From contig NZ_WTYM01000036.1 of NCBI RefSeq assembly GCF_009827435.1, forward strand, positions 1 through 64,000: a DNA stretch of 64,000 bases. The letters are read 5' to 3'. Below, in pieces: positions 28,477-37,409 of the stretch (its first letter is position 1; the number at the start of each line of letters is the position of its first letter). This stretch comes from Croceibacterium salegens (GTDB lineage Bacteria > Pseudomonadota > Alphaproteobacteria > Sphingomonadales > Sphingomonadaceae). The translations under genes and the position numbers were made by a program. The notes beneath the pieces were generated by a model. That model saw only the letters and a program-made list of their open reading frames with translations, did no database searches and was not told the DNA's origin.

Positions 28477-29705
28477 ACGGCGAAATCCTCTTCCTGGCGC
28501 ACCGCCTGCCGTTTCCACCCGATCGCGGCGACAAGATCCGCTCGCACCACCTCCTCAAGGCGCTGGCGGACCTGGCGCCGGTGCATGTCGCCTGCTTTGC
28601 CGAGACCACGGCCGATCGCGCCAACGAGCACCTGCTGGCGGAATGTGCCGCAAGCTACTGCATGCCGACCCGCAGCAAGCCCGTGCCGTTCGCCGGTGTC
28701 GAGGCGATCGCGCGCGGCCTGCCAGTGCTGTTGACCGCGTTCCACCATCCCGACATCGCCGCCTTCGTCCAGCGCACGCAACGCGAGCGGCCGGTCCGCA
28801 CGATCTACGTCTTTTCCGGCCAGATGGGGCAGTATGTCCCGCGCGACTGGGACGGGCGTTTGGTCGTCGACATGGTCGATGTCGATTCGGCCAAGTTCGA
28901 ACAGTATGCGCAATCCGGCGGCCTGATGGCCGGGGTCTACGCCCGCGAGGCGCGGATGCTGCGCGACTTCGAAGCGCGGCTCGCCCGGATTGCCGATCGT
29001 ACCCTGCTGGTGAGCGAGGCCGAGGCGGAGCTGATGCGCTCGCGCATCCCGGCGGCGAGTTCGGCGCATATCGAGGTTCTTGGCAACGGCATCGATGCCG
29101 ATGCCTTCGATCCGGCCAATTGGCAGCCGCACGAGGCACTGGCGCCGGGGGCGGGACCGCATTTCGTGTTTACCGGGCAGATGGATTACGTGCCCAACAT
29201 GACTGCCGTGCAGCGCATGGCGCGCCACATCCTGCCGGAAATCCGCAAGGTCCACACACAGGCGCAGTTTCACGTCGTCGGCCGCAAGCCGGGTTCCGAG
29301 GTGACCGCTCTGGATGGAAAGGGCGGAGTGCGCGTCTGGGGCGAAGTGCCTGCGGTGCAGCCGTTCCTCGCCGGTGCAGACGTTGTGGTCGTGCCGCTCG
29401 ACCTCGCGCGCGGGGTGCAGAACAAGGTCCTCGAAGCGATGGCCATGGCGCGTCCGGTGCTCTTGACGCCCCAGGCCGCTAACGGGATCGCGGCGCGCGA
29501 TGGCGAGCACTTCGTCACCGCCGGGAGCGACGCCGAACTGGCGGAGCGGGCGCTGGCGCTGCTGGCGGACAAGCCGGGAGCCGAAACCATCGGCGCAGCC
29601 GCGCGTCGCATCGTGGTCGACACCATGAGCTGGCCCGCCATGCTGGCCGGGCTTCCCGAAATCGTGGCTCAGACGCGCGGGCAATTGCGCCGCAATGCCG
29701 CGTGA
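28473..29705 (+). CDS. XrtA/PEP-CTERM system glycosyltransferase (TIGR03087-like)
   Basis: This 410-residue GT-B glycosyltransferase (GT4 type) begins EILFLAHRLPFPPDRGDKIRSHHLLKALA, the hallmark of the exosortase-associated family TIGR03087. The C-terminal donor-binding half shows HFVFTGQMDYVPN, VWGEVPAVQPFLAGADVVVVPL and NKVLEAMAMARPVLLT. It would extend the lipid-linked repeat unit of the polymer in the cytoplasm. GTG start overlapping the FemAB stop, and its 3' end overlaps exosortase A by 11 bases, so expression is tightly coupled. Confidence 0.93.
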   Translation: MNGEILFLAHRLPFPPDRGDKIRSHHLLKALADLAPVHVACFAETTADRANEHLLAECAASYCMPTRSKPVPFAGVEAIARGLPVLLTAFHHPDIAAFVQRTQRERPVRTIYVFSGQMGQYVPRDWDGRLVVDMVDVDSAKFEQYAQSGGLMAGVYAREARMLRDFEARLARIADRTLLVSEAEAELMRSRIPAASSAHIEVLGNGIDADAFDPANWQPHEALAPGAGPHFVFTGQMDYVPNMTAVQRMARHILPEIRKVHTQAQFHVVGRKPGSEVTALDGKGGVRVWGEVPAVQPFLAGADVVVVPLDLARGVQNKVLEAMAMARPVLLTPQAANGIAARDGEHFVTAGSDAELAERALALLADKPGAETIGAAARRIVVDTMSWPAMLAGLPEIVAQTRGQLRRNAA

Positions 29706-31254
29706 GCTCGCCCTTCCGCGCCTGACGGCGCTGCACCCGGCATCGCTGCCGCAGGCCTGGCGCCGCCCATTGACCTGGCTCGCGCTTGCCTGGTTGGCCT
29801 TGTTCGCGCTCGCCTCGGCCGACTGGGCGGCGATGGCGCATCAGTGGTGGGACGTATCGACCTACAACCACGTACTGCTGGTCCCGCCCATCATCGGCTG
29901 GCTGGTCTACCTGCGCAGGCCGTTGCTGGCTGGGCTTGCGCCTGCGGCATGGTGGCCCGGTCTCCTGCCGGTCTCCGGGGCGCTGTTCCTGTGGCTGCTC
30001 GGCTCAGTGTCGGGCCTCAATTCGGCGAGCCAGTTCGGCGCGGTGCTGGCGCTGCAGGCGGCGCTGCTGACACTGCTCGGGCCGCGCGTGGCTGCTGCCC
30101 TGCTGTTCCCGCTCGCCTACATGCTTTTCCTCGTCCCGTTTGGTGACGAACTGGTCCCGGCGCTGCAACTCGTCACCGCCAAGCTGACCATCGCCCTCAC
30201 GCACCTGAGCGGGGTCCCGGCGCGCATCGAAGGGGTGTTCATCGACACGCCCGTGGGCCTGTTCGAGGTCGCCGAGGCGTGTTCGGGGGTGAAGTTCCTC
30301 ATAGCCATGGTCGCGCTCGGCACACTGGTCGCGCACGCCTGCTTCCGCAGCTGGAAGCGGCGCGCGCTGTTCATGGCGGCGGCGGTGGTGGTGCCGATCC
30401 TCGCCAACGGCGTGCGCGCCTGGGGGACGATCTATATCGCCCAATCGCAGGGCCTCGAATTCGCTGCCGGGTTCGACCACATCTTTTACGGCTGGATCTT
30501 CTTCGCGCTGGTGATGACCGTTCTGTTCGCCGCAAGCTGGCGCTTCTTCGACCGCGCTCCCGACGACACCGCACCCGATCCAGCCGCAATCGCGAATTCG
30601 CCGCTGCTGGCCCGGCTCGACGGTTTCCGTATCGACGGGCGTGCGGCGCTGCTGGCGATTGGTGGGATGGTACTGGCCGTCTCGCTGTGGTCGGCCACGA
30701 CCCGCTCGCTCGAAGCGCCGCTCCCCGCCGCGATCTCGCTGCCCCAAGTGCCAGGATGGGAGCGCGTCGACTACGCCCCGCACGAATGGTGGGAGCCGCG
30801 CGCCGCCGGTGCCGATCACCGCCTGCTCGGCCGCTATCGCGATGCGGCGGGACATGAGGTCGATATCTTCTACGCACTCTACGCCCGGCAGGACGAGGGA
30901 CGCGAGGCCGGGGCCTACGGCGAAGGCGCGTTGATGCCCGAGACCGCATGGCGCTGGCTCGAACCTGCCGCTGCGATTGCCGGAGGGCAGGGCGAATGGC
31001 TTCAGGCGCGTGGCAAGGTTCGCAGGCTCGCCATGACCTGGTACCACAGCGGCGCGCTGACCACCGGCGACCGCTCGCGGCTCAAACTCTCCACGATGGG
31101 CGACAAGCTGGCGATGCGCGCGCAGCCGGTCTCGACGCTGATCCTCTCCGCCGAAGCGGGGCCGAAAAGCGACCCGCAGGCTGCCATCCGCGCCTTCCTG
31201 TCCGCCGCCGGGCAACCCGGCGCGTGGATGGACGGCATCGCACAAGTCCCCTAA
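29695..31254 (+). CDS. xrtA: Exosortase A with EpsI-like C-terminal domain
   Basis: The first part (to about residue 285) of this 519-residue protein is a polytopic membrane protease-transpeptidase that would cleave PEP-CTERM sorting signals. The three catalytic residues are seen as C196 in VAEACSGVKFL, R241 in ILANGVRAWG and H262 in GFDHIFYGW. The second part (about 320-519) is a soluble EpsI-like domain (LPQVPGWERVDYAPHEWWEPRAAGADH). This fused form is common in alphaproteobacteria as I recall it. It is the defining gene of the locus and overlaps the glycosyltransferase gene upstream. Confidence 0.95.
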   Translation: MPRELALPRLTALHPASLPQAWRRPLTWLALAWLALFALASADWAAMAHQWWDVSTYNHVLLVPPIIGWLVYLRRPLLAGLAPAAWWPGLLPVSGALFLWLLGSVSGLNSASQFGAVLALQAALLTLLGPRVAAALLFPLAYMLFLVPFGDELVPALQLVTAKLTIALTHLSGVPARIEGVFIDTPVGLFEVAEACSGVKFLIAMVALGTLVAHACFRSWKRRALFMAAAVVVPILANGVRAWGTIYIAQSQGLEFAAGFDHIFYGWIFFALVMTVLFAASWRFFDRAPDDTAPDPAAIANSPLLARLDGFRIDGRAALLAIGGMVLAVSLWSATTRSLEAPLPAAISLPQVPGWERVDYAPHEWWEPRAAGADHRLLGRYRDAAGHEVDIFYALYARQDEGREAGAYGEGALMPETAWRWLEPAAAIAGGQGEWLQARGKVRRLAMTWYHSGALTTGDRSRLKLSTMGDKLAMRAQPVSTLILSAEAGPKSDPQAAIRAFLSAAGQPGAWMDGIAQVP

Positions 31255-31264
31255 GCGCCGCGCC

Positions 31265-33163
31265 ATGTGCGGGATCGCCGGGATCTTTCATTGCGGCACG
31301 ATCAAGCCGGTCGATCCTGCGCGGGTCGAGCGGATGACCGATGCGCTGGCCCATCGCGGGCCTGACGGTTCGGGCGTGTGGACCGCGCCGGGCGTCGGCC
31401 TCGGCCACCGCCGCCTGTCGATCATCGACATCGCCGGATCGCCGCAGCCGATGCAGAGCGCGCACAGCCCGGCGACCATCGTCTTCAACGGCGAGATCTA
31501 CAATTACCGCGAGCTGCGCAAGGAACTGGGCGCGGGCGGGGCGACGTTCCGCACCGATGGCGACACCGAGGTCATCCTCGCCGCCTACGCGCGCTGGGGC
31601 GTGGACTGCCTGCCGCGCCTGCACGGCATGTTCGCCTTCGCGCTCTACGACAGCGACAAGCGCCAGCTGCTGCTGGCGCGCGACCGCCTCGGCGTGAAGC
31701 CGCTGTTCATGGCGCCGCTGTCTGACGGAAGCCTCGCCTTCGCCTCCGAGCTCAAGGGCCTGCTGGCGCATCCGCTGCTGCGCCGCGAGGTCGATCCGCT
31801 GGCGGTCGAGGATTACCTCGCCTGGGGCTACGTGCCCGATCACCGCTCGATCCTTAGCGGCGTCGAGAAGCTGCCCGCCGGGCACTACCGCTTGCTTCGG
31901 CACGACAGTCCTCCCGCCGCGCCGATCCGCTGGTGGGACATTTCCTTCGCCGAACGGCGCAAGGGCAGCGTCGCAGACCTCGAGGCCGAGCTGCTGCACC
32001 ACTTGCGCGAGGCGGTGACGAGCCGGCTCGTATCCGACGTTCCGCTCGGAGCCTTCCTGTCGGGCGGTGTCGATTCGTCGAGTGTTGTTGCGCTGATGGC
32101 CGAAGCAAGCCGAGAACCGGTGCGAACCTGCTCGATCGGCTTCGACGTCGCCGCACACGACGAAACCGCCTACGCCGACGAAATCGCGCGGCTGTTCGAT
32201 ACCAACCACCGCAAGCGCACCGTCAGCGCCGACCAGTTCGACGCCATCGACGATCTTGCCGCGATGTTCGATGAACCCTTTGCCGATGCCTCGGCATTGC
32301 CAACGTGGCGGGTCTGCCAGTTGGCGCGGGAGACGGTGACCGTCGCGTTGTCCGGTGACGGGGCGGACGAGGCTTTCGCCGGTTATCGCCGCCAGGTGTT
32401 CCACGCCCATGAGGAACAAGCGCGTCGCTGGATTCCCGGCAGTGTGCGCCGCTCGTTGCTCGGTCCGCTCGGCGCGGCCTATCCCAAGGCCGACTGGGCG
32501 CCGCGGCCCTTGCGGCTCAAGACGACGCTGCTCTCGCTCGCGGGCAGTGGGGCGGAAGGATACGCCAGCGCCCTATCGACCACGCCGCAGGACCTGCGCC
32601 AGTCGCTCTACTCGGCGGACTTCGCCCGCGGCATTGCGGGCTATCGGGCCGAGGACCGGCTTGTCGAAGTCATGCAGCGCGCGCCCGCGCGCAGCGGGCT
32701 CGACCGCGCGCAGTATGCCGACCTGATGTTCTGGCTCCCCGGCGATATCCTGACCAAGGTCGACCGCACGAGCATGGCCGTCAGCCTCGAAGCGCGCGAG
32801 CCGCTGCTCGACCACCGGCTGCTCGAATTCGCTGCAACATTGCCGGAATCGGTGCGGATCAGAGGCCGGCAGGGCAAGTGGCTGCTCAAGAAGGCGATGC
32901 GTCGCTACCTGCCCGAAGATATCCTCTATCGTCCCAAGCAGGGTTTCGTCACGCCGATCGCCGAGTGGCTGTGCGGACCGCTCGCCGGGGAGGCGCAGGC
33001 CATCGCCAGCAGCGCCGCGCTGGCCCGAACCGGGTGGCTCGACAGCCGAAAGGTGGCAGGCATCGCGGAGGCGCATATCGCCGGCAAATCCGACCATTCG
33101 CGGCTATTGTGGCAACTGATCATGCTCGACCGGTCCTTGCGAAAGTTAGGTGTCGCCACCTGA
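31265..33163 (+). CDS. XrtA/PEP-CTERM system amidotransferase (asparagine synthase-like)
   Basis: The 632-residue protein has an N-terminal glutaminase domain with the catalytic Cys2 (MCGIAGIFHCG). It continues through GHRRLSIIDIAGSPQPM and FNGEIYNYRELR. The C-terminal asparagine-synthase domain has the PP-loop LGAFLSGGVDSSSVVALM near residues 260-277. It matches the exosortase-associated family TIGR03108. It probably amidates a uronic acid or other carboxyl of the polymer. It follows exosortase A by 10 bases and closes the core operon. Confidence 0.93.
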   Translation: MCGIAGIFHCGTIKPVDPARVERMTDALAHRGPDGSGVWTAPGVGLGHRRLSIIDIAGSPQPMQSAHSPATIVFNGEIYNYRELRKELGAGGATFRTDGDTEVILAAYARWGVDCLPRLHGMFAFALYDSDKRQLLLARDRLGVKPLFMAPLSDGSLAFASELKGLLAHPLLRREVDPLAVEDYLAWGYVPDHRSILSGVEKLPAGHYRLLRHDSPPAAPIRWWDISFAERRKGSVADLEAELLHHLREAVTSRLVSDVPLGAFLSGGVDSSSVVALMAEASREPVRTCSIGFDVAAHDETAYADEIARLFDTNHRKRTVSADQFDAIDDLAAMFDEPFADASALPTWRVCQLARETVTVALSGDGADEAFAGYRRQVFHAHEEQARRWIPGSVRRSLLGPLGAAYPKADWAPRPLRLKTTLLSLAGSGAEGYASALSTTPQDLRQSLYSADFARGIAGYRAEDRLVEVMQRAPARSGLDRAQYADLMFWLPGDILTKVDRTSMAVSLEAREPLLDHRLLEFAATLPESVRIRGRQGKWLLKKAMRRYLPEDILYRPKQGFVTPIAEWLCGPLAGEAQAIASSAALARTGWLDSRKVAGIAEAHIAGKSDHSRLLWQLIMLDRSLRKLGVAT

Positions 33164-33195
33164 TTTTTGTCTGTGTGACTGCAAAACCACGACCT

Positions 33196-33214
33196 TTGTT
33201 TCAAAGTGAAACAA
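33196..33214. promoter_or_regulatory. 19-bp perfect palindrome, candidate operator
   Basis: TTGTTTCA and TGAAACAA flank a 3-base AAG centre, a perfect 8-bp inverted repeat. It lies in the only sizeable gap (167 bases) between the amidotransferase gene and the DSF-synthase-like gene. There is no T-tract after it, so a regulator binding site is more likely than a terminator. A TTGACT element at 33257-33262 lies downstream and could be a -35 box. Confidence 0.5.
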
Positions 33215-33330
33215 CGCCGGCTGAGCGGGTGATTAGGGTAAATAATTCATTGCCAAATTGACTCCGCCAAGCCTAGATTCCTGAAAGACCAGCAAACTGG
33301 ATGCGAATTCAGGGTCGAAACGGGGGCGCA

Positions 33331-34287
33331 ATGGACCGTTTGTCGGGTCATATCGAAGATGACGATACGGTATCCTCTGATACTGAATCCTCGGTAATTT
33401 CCTTCGGTAGTGGCGATGAACACCTTGTTACATCGCACACTTATCCATCGGAAATCGATGCGCAGCTATTCCGCCTGAACGAGCTGGAATGTCATTACGA
33501 AACTGAGACCGCGAGTCTTTGGACTTATATGCGTCCCAGAGGTCGCCCGAGTTTTACTCCGCCGATGCTTCGCGATTTCGACAACTGGCAAAGACTGATT
33601 ACGAGCAACTTCGGATCGGACCAGACCGAACTGCGTTACCTGATACTCGGTAGCCGTTCGCCAGGCGTATTCTGCTTCGGCGGTGACCTGGCGCTTTTCC
33701 AGGACCTCATCCGGTCGGGAGACCGGCAGGCGCTGGCGCAGTACGGCTTCCGCTGCGTGGAAATCCTTCACCGCAACATGCGTTCGCTCGACCTGCCGAT
33801 GTTGACAATCGGCCTCGTCGAAGGCGCAGCGCTCGGCGGTGGGTTCGAAGCGCTCTTGTCGTTCGACTTCATTATCGCCGAGCGGGGCGCGACCTTCGGG
33901 CTGCCCGAGACCCTGTTCGGCCTTTTCCCCGGCATGGGGGCGCACGCCATCCTGTCGCGCAAGCTCGGCACGGCGATGGCCGACCGGCTGATTCTGTCGA
34001 ACGAGACTTATACTGCCGAACAGATGCACGATCTCGGCATCGTCCACTACCTCGCCGAGCCGGGCGAAGGAGCGAAAGCCTGCCGCGAATTCATCAAGCG
34101 CAGCGAGAGGCGGCATCCCGGCCTCGTCAGCGCGCGCAAAGCGATGAAGTACACCCGGCCTATCGAGCTGCGCGAGCTCAAGGACATCGTCGAGATGTGG
34201 GCCGATGCGGCAATCCAGCTCACCGAGCAGGACCTCAAGGTGATGAGCCGCCTGACCCGCGCGCAGGAACGGGTCGCGGCGGCTTGA
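33331..34287 (+). CDS. RpfF-like crotonase, candidate DSF signal synthase
   Basis: This is a 318-residue crotonase-fold protein. The two glutamates that define RpfF, the synthase of cis-2-unsaturated fatty acid signals, are present with the RpfF spacing of 20: E173 in ALGGGFEALLS and E193 in GLPETLFGLFPGMGAH. The oxyanion region reads CFGGDLALFQDLIRSGD, as in RpfF. An N-terminal 60-residue acidic extension lacks homology to the core. An ATG at 33301 is an alternative start, ten codons longer; neither site is strong. It lies directly after the XrtA operon, in the same orientation, behind a palindrome. No RpfC or RpfG sensor genes are near. An ordinary enoyl-CoA hydratase is less likely because of the GFPGM-like tail and paired Glu. 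Confidence 0.85.
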   Translation: MDRLSGHIEDDDTVSSDTESSVISFGSGDEHLVTSHTYPSEIDAQLFRLNELECHYETETASLWTYMRPRGRPSFTPPMLRDFDNWQRLITSNFGSDQTELRYLILGSRSPGVFCFGGDLALFQDLIRSGDRQALAQYGFRCVEILHRNMRSLDLPMLTIGLVEGAALGGGFEALLSFDFIIAERGATFGLPETLFGLFPGMGAHAILSRKLGTAMADRLILSNETYTAEQMHDLGIVHYLAEPGEGAKACREFIKRSERRHPGLVSARKAMKYTRPIELRELKDIVEMWADAAIQLTEQDLKVMSRLTRAQERVAAA

Positions 34288-34297
34288 TCGCGGTGCC

Positions 34298-34996
34298 CTA
34301 GCGGGCGTCCACCATCACGAGTTCGCAGTCTTCGATCGCCTCGACGATCAGCGCTTCCTCGCCGGTAATGGCGATGCCGTCTCGCGGGTTGGCCTCGGCG
34401 CCGTTGATGCGGATGCGCCCGCCGACCGCGACGAGGTACTGGTGGCGCCACGGCGCTGCCTCGTAGGTCACGGTTTCGCCTGCCTTGACGGTCGCTGCGA
34501 GGATCTTCGCGTCGGCGCGAATGGGCAGGGCGCTATCGCCTTCGGGATCGCCGCTGGCGAGCACTTCCCAGCGGCCGGCACGGTCGCCATGCGGGAATTC
34601 GCGCATGCCCCAGTCCGGCTCGCCGCCAGCGCTGTCGGGCATGATCCAGATCTGGAATAGCGTCGTGTCTTCGTCCTCGAGATTGTACTCGGCATGGGCG
34701 ACGCCCCGGCCGGCGCTCATCACCTGCACGTCGCCGGCCGCTGTGCGGCCTTCGTTGCCCATCGAATCCTTGTGGCTGATAGCCCCCTTCCGGACGAACG
34801 TGATGATTTCCATGTCCGAGTGCGAGTGCGGCGGGAATCCGGTCTGTGGGGCAATGGTATCGTCGTTCCACACGCGAATGCGGCCCCAGCCCATGCGCTG
34901 CGGGTCATGGTAGTCGGAGAAGCTGAAGTGATAACGGGTATCGAGCCAGCCATGGTCGCGATGCGCCAGGCCGGCGAACGGGCGAATGTCGATCAT
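34298..34996 (-). CDS. Pirin family protein (bicupin)
   Basis: This 232-residue bicupin is of the pirin/YhhW type. The N-terminal cupin carries the metal ligands in FPPHSHSDMEIITF and GVAHAEYN, with GRIRVWNDD before them. The C-terminal cupin is degenerate (WRHQYLVAVGGRIRING). Family members are iron proteins with quercetin dioxygenase activity or redox-sensing roles; the substrate here is unknown. The start at 34996 has a GAGGTGG site, and longer versions look non-coding. It ends ten bases from the stop of the convergent DSF-synthase-like gene. Confidence 0.9.
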   Translation of the reverse strand: MIDIRPFAGLAHRDHGWLDTRYHFSFSDYHDPQRMGWGRIRVWNDDTIAPQTGFPPHSHSDMEIITFVRKGAISHKDSMGNEGRTAAGDVQVMSAGRGVAHAEYNLEDEDTTLFQIWIMPDSAGGEPDWGMREFPHGDRAGRWEVLASGDPEGDSALPIRADAKILAATVKAGETVTYEAAPWRHQYLVAVGGRIRINGAEANPRDGIAITGEEALIVEAIEDCELVMVDAR

Positions 34997-35064
34997 CTGG
35001 GTAGTCCACCTCGGCGGGGTGTTTCCGCCGGAATAGCAGTCAGATAGGGGCGAACCCGCACCCT

Positions 35065-36186
35065 TCAAGCCCCCAGGCCATGGCCGCGCGCCATGTAATC
35101 GTCGCTCTGCATTTCCTTGAGGCGGCTGACCGTGCGGGCGAATTCGAAGCTTCCTTCTCCCGATGGGTAGAGGCTCTCGGGCTCGGCGGCGGAAGTGGCG
35201 AAGAGCTTGACGTTGTTCTCGTAGAGCGTGTCGATCAGCGTAACGAAACGCGCGGCCTCGTCCTTGTTGTCCGGTCCCAGGACCGGAATGCCAACCACGA
35301 TGACGGTGTGATACGCTTGGGCGATGGCGAGATAGTCCGCCGCGCCTCGGGGCTGGCCGCAGAGCCGCTTGAAACTGAACACCGCCACGCCCTTGAGGCT
35401 CTTGGGCACGTGTAGCGTCCGTCCGCCTCCGAGGTCGAGGTCGGCCGAGGGGACGTGCGCGGCGTCCTCGGGCGGATAATCGGTCAGGCGAAAGAAGGCC
35501 TCGCGAACCTGTGCCGTCGAGGCGTCGCCAAGCGGAGTGTGCCAGGTGTCGAGCCCGGCGATCCGGTCGAGGCGGTAGTCGGTCGGCCCGTCGAGTTCGA
35601 CCACGTCGAGTTCCTTTTCGACCAGCGCGATGAAGGGCAGGAACAGGCTGCGGTTGATGCCGTCCTTGTAGAGGTCGGCGGGCGGGCGGTTCGAGGTCGT
35701 GACGACGGTGACCCCACCCTGGATCAACGAGGTGAACAACCTGCCCATTATCGCGGCGTCAGCGGTGTTCTTCACGACCATTTCGTCGAATGCGAGGCAG
35801 CGAACCTGTTCCGCAATCTTCAGCGAGGTGGCGATGATCGGGTTCTGGCTCTGTTTTTTCCTTGCCTCGGCCATCATGCGATCGACTTCGAGCATGAAGG
35901 CGTGGAAGTGCACCCGCCGCTTGTGCTTGATGTCGAGCGTTTCGAAAAACAGGTCCATCAGCATCGATTTACCGCGACCAACGCCTCCCCAGAGATAGAC
36001 GCCGCGCGGGTCGGGTCGACCCGCAGGGGTACCGATCCGATAGGTGTACCATCGCCGCTTGGGGGGCGGAGCCTCCAGTTCATCCTGCAATCGCTGCAGC
36101 CGCTCGGCCGCAGCGCGCTGGTCGGGGTCAGGCCGCAGTTCACCGGCGGCGACAAGCGCGTCGTAGCGCGCGAGCAGCCCGCTCAT
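35065..36186 (-). CDS. zapE: Cell division protein ZapE (AFG1-like ATPase)
   Basis: This 373-residue AAA ATPase is of the AFG1/ZapE family, which modulates the Z-ring in bacteria and assists respiratory-complex turnover in mitochondria. Walker A is VYLWGGVGRGKSMLMDLFFE, near residues 63-82. Other family motifs are RVHFHAFM, LAFDEMVVKN (Walker B), TTSNRPP and the FKRLCGQPRGAADYLAIA block. Its ATG overlaps the stop of the thioesterase gene (ATGA). It is encoded downstream of sdhB, an arrangement known in other alphaproteobacteria. Confidence 0.94.
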   Translation of the reverse strand: MSGLLARYDALVAAGELRPDPDQRAAAERLQRLQDELEAPPPKRRWYTYRIGTPAGRPDPRGVYLWGGVGRGKSMLMDLFFETLDIKHKRRVHFHAFMLEVDRMMAEARKKQSQNPIIATSLKIAEQVRCLAFDEMVVKNTADAAIMGRLFTSLIQGGVTVVTTSNRPPADLYKDGINRSLFLPFIALVEKELDVVELDGPTDYRLDRIAGLDTWHTPLGDASTAQVREAFFRLTDYPPEDAAHVPSADLDLGGGRTLHVPKSLKGVAVFSFKRLCGQPRGAADYLAIAQAYHTVIVVGIPVLGPDNKDEAARFVTLIDTLYENNVKLFATSAAEPESLYPSGEGSFEFARTVSRLKEMQSDDYMARGHGLGA

Positions 36187-36626
36187 GCCGACAGCTTGCG
36201 GACGATGCCGGAGAAGCCGGCGACAGGGCTGTCACCCTGCACGATGCGGCCTTGGATAAAGATCATGCGGCCGGTTTCGCGCAAGACGGATACGATCGCC
36301 TCAAGCGGCTGGTCCATGCTCCCCGCTCCGACGAACTGGACCGAGAGTTCGATCGTCGTGGCCGCGGCGAAATCCTTGCCGAGCAGGATCCCCGGGCCGG
36401 CAAAGAGCGAGACGTCAGCAAAGGCGGAAATTATGCCGCCGTGCACGTAGCCGGCGACGTTGCCCATGTGCGGTAGCGGATCGATGCGGGTCCGCGCGGT
36501 GCCGTCACCCGCGTCGCGGACCAGCAACCGGCCGAGGATATCCCGGTTGAATGGCCCGGGAACGTGCCACTCCTGCCAACCGGGCTGGTCCGGGCAGGGG
36601 AGCAGAGTTCCGTCGCGCGTGGACAA
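36183..36626 (-). CDS. PaaI-type hotdog thioesterase
   Basis: This 147-residue hotdog-fold protein has the PaaI/acyl-CoA thioesterase signature (GNVAGYVHGGIISAFADVS), where the Asp near the helix is the usual catalytic residue. The second strand set is ATTIELSVQFVGAG. It probably hydrolyses an acyl-CoA. The likely start is TTG at 36626, three bases after the sdhB stop. No good ribosome site is seen, so coupling to sdhB translation is probable. It overlaps zapE at its 3' end. Confidence 0.85.
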   Translation of the reverse strand: MSTRDGTLLPCPDQPGWQEWHVPGPFNRDILGRLLVRDAGDGTARTRIDPLPHMGNVAGYVHGGIISAFADVSLFAGPGILLGKDFAAATTIELSVQFVGAGSMDQPLEAIVSVLRETGRMIFIQGRIVQGDSPVAGFSGIVRKLSA

Positions 36627-36629
36627 AGC

Positions 36630-37409
36630 TCAGAGCTGGCGTTCGACCAGCAGCTTCTTGGTCTCGGCGATCGCCTTGGCGGGCGAGAGGCCCTTGGGGC
36701 AGACGTTCGCGCAGTTCATGATCGTGTGGCAGCGATAGAGCCGGAACGGATCCTCGAGGTCATCGAGCCGCTCGCCGGTCATCTCGTCGCGGCTGTCGGC
36801 CAGCCAGCGGTAGGCCTGCAGCAGGATTGCCGGGCCGAGGAACTTGTCCGAATTCCACCAGTAGCTCGGGCACGAGGTCGAGCAGCAGGCGCACAGGATG
36901 CATTCATAGAGGCCGTCGAGCTTCTCGCGCTCCTCGGGGCTTTGCAGGCGTTCCTTGGTCGGGTTCGGCGTGACCGTCTGCAGCCACGGGCGGATCGAGG
37001 CGTACTGGGCGTAGAAATGGGTGAAGTCGGGCACCAGGTCCTTCACCACTTCCATGTGCGGCAGTGGGGTGATGCGAATCTCACCCGACAGGTCCTCCAT
37101 CGAAGTGGTGCAGGCGAGGCCGTTCTTGCCGTTCATGTTCATCGCGCAGGAGCCGCAGATGCCCTCGCGGCAGGAGCGGCGGAAGGTCAGCGTCGGGTCG
37201 ACCTCGTTCTTGATCTTGATGAGCGCGTCGAGGACCATCGGGCCGCAGGCTTCGAGGTCGATCTCGAACGTGTCGTAGCGCGGGTTCTCGCCGCTTTCCG
37301 GGTCCCAGCGGTAGATCCTGAACTTCTGCACCTTGCTCGCGCCCTCGGCTTTGTGGGTGCGGCCCTTGCCGGTGATCCTGGAGTTCTTGGGAAGCGTGAA
37401 TTCGGCCAT
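36630..37409 (-). CDS. sdhB: Succinate dehydrogenase iron-sulfur subunit
   Basis: This 259-residue subunit of complex II carries electrons from SdhA to ubiquinone. The 2Fe-2S cysteines are in [18 protein letters not shown], around residues 79-96. The 4Fe-4S and 3Fe-4S ligands are in [18 protein letters not shown] and [17 protein letters not shown]. The ATG at 37409 has a GAGG ribosome site. It heads a minus-strand unit sdhB / thioesterase / zapE, with pirin following after 68 bases. No sdhC, sdhD or sdhA is adjacent, because the upstream neighbour is a divergent methyltransferase gene. Confidence 0.96.
   Translation of the reverse strand: MAEFTLPKNSRITGKGRTHKAEGASKVQKFRIYRWDPESGENPRYDTFEIDLEACGPMVLDALIKIKNEVDPTLTFRRSCREGICGSCAMNMNGKNGLACTTSMEDLSGEIRITPLPHMEVVKDLVPDFTHFYAQYASIRPWLQTVTPNPTKERLQSPEEREKLDGLYECILCACCSTSCPSYWWNSDKFLGPAILLQAYRWLADSRDEMTGERLDDLEDPFRLYRCHTIMNCANVCPKGLSPAKAIAETKKLLVERQL

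Noticed and set aside
14662-34287. The XrtA locus itself as a previously undescribed system
   Set aside because: The gene set and order match the known exosortase A/PEP-CTERM exopolysaccharide locus; only the attached DSF-synthase-like gene and details are unusual.
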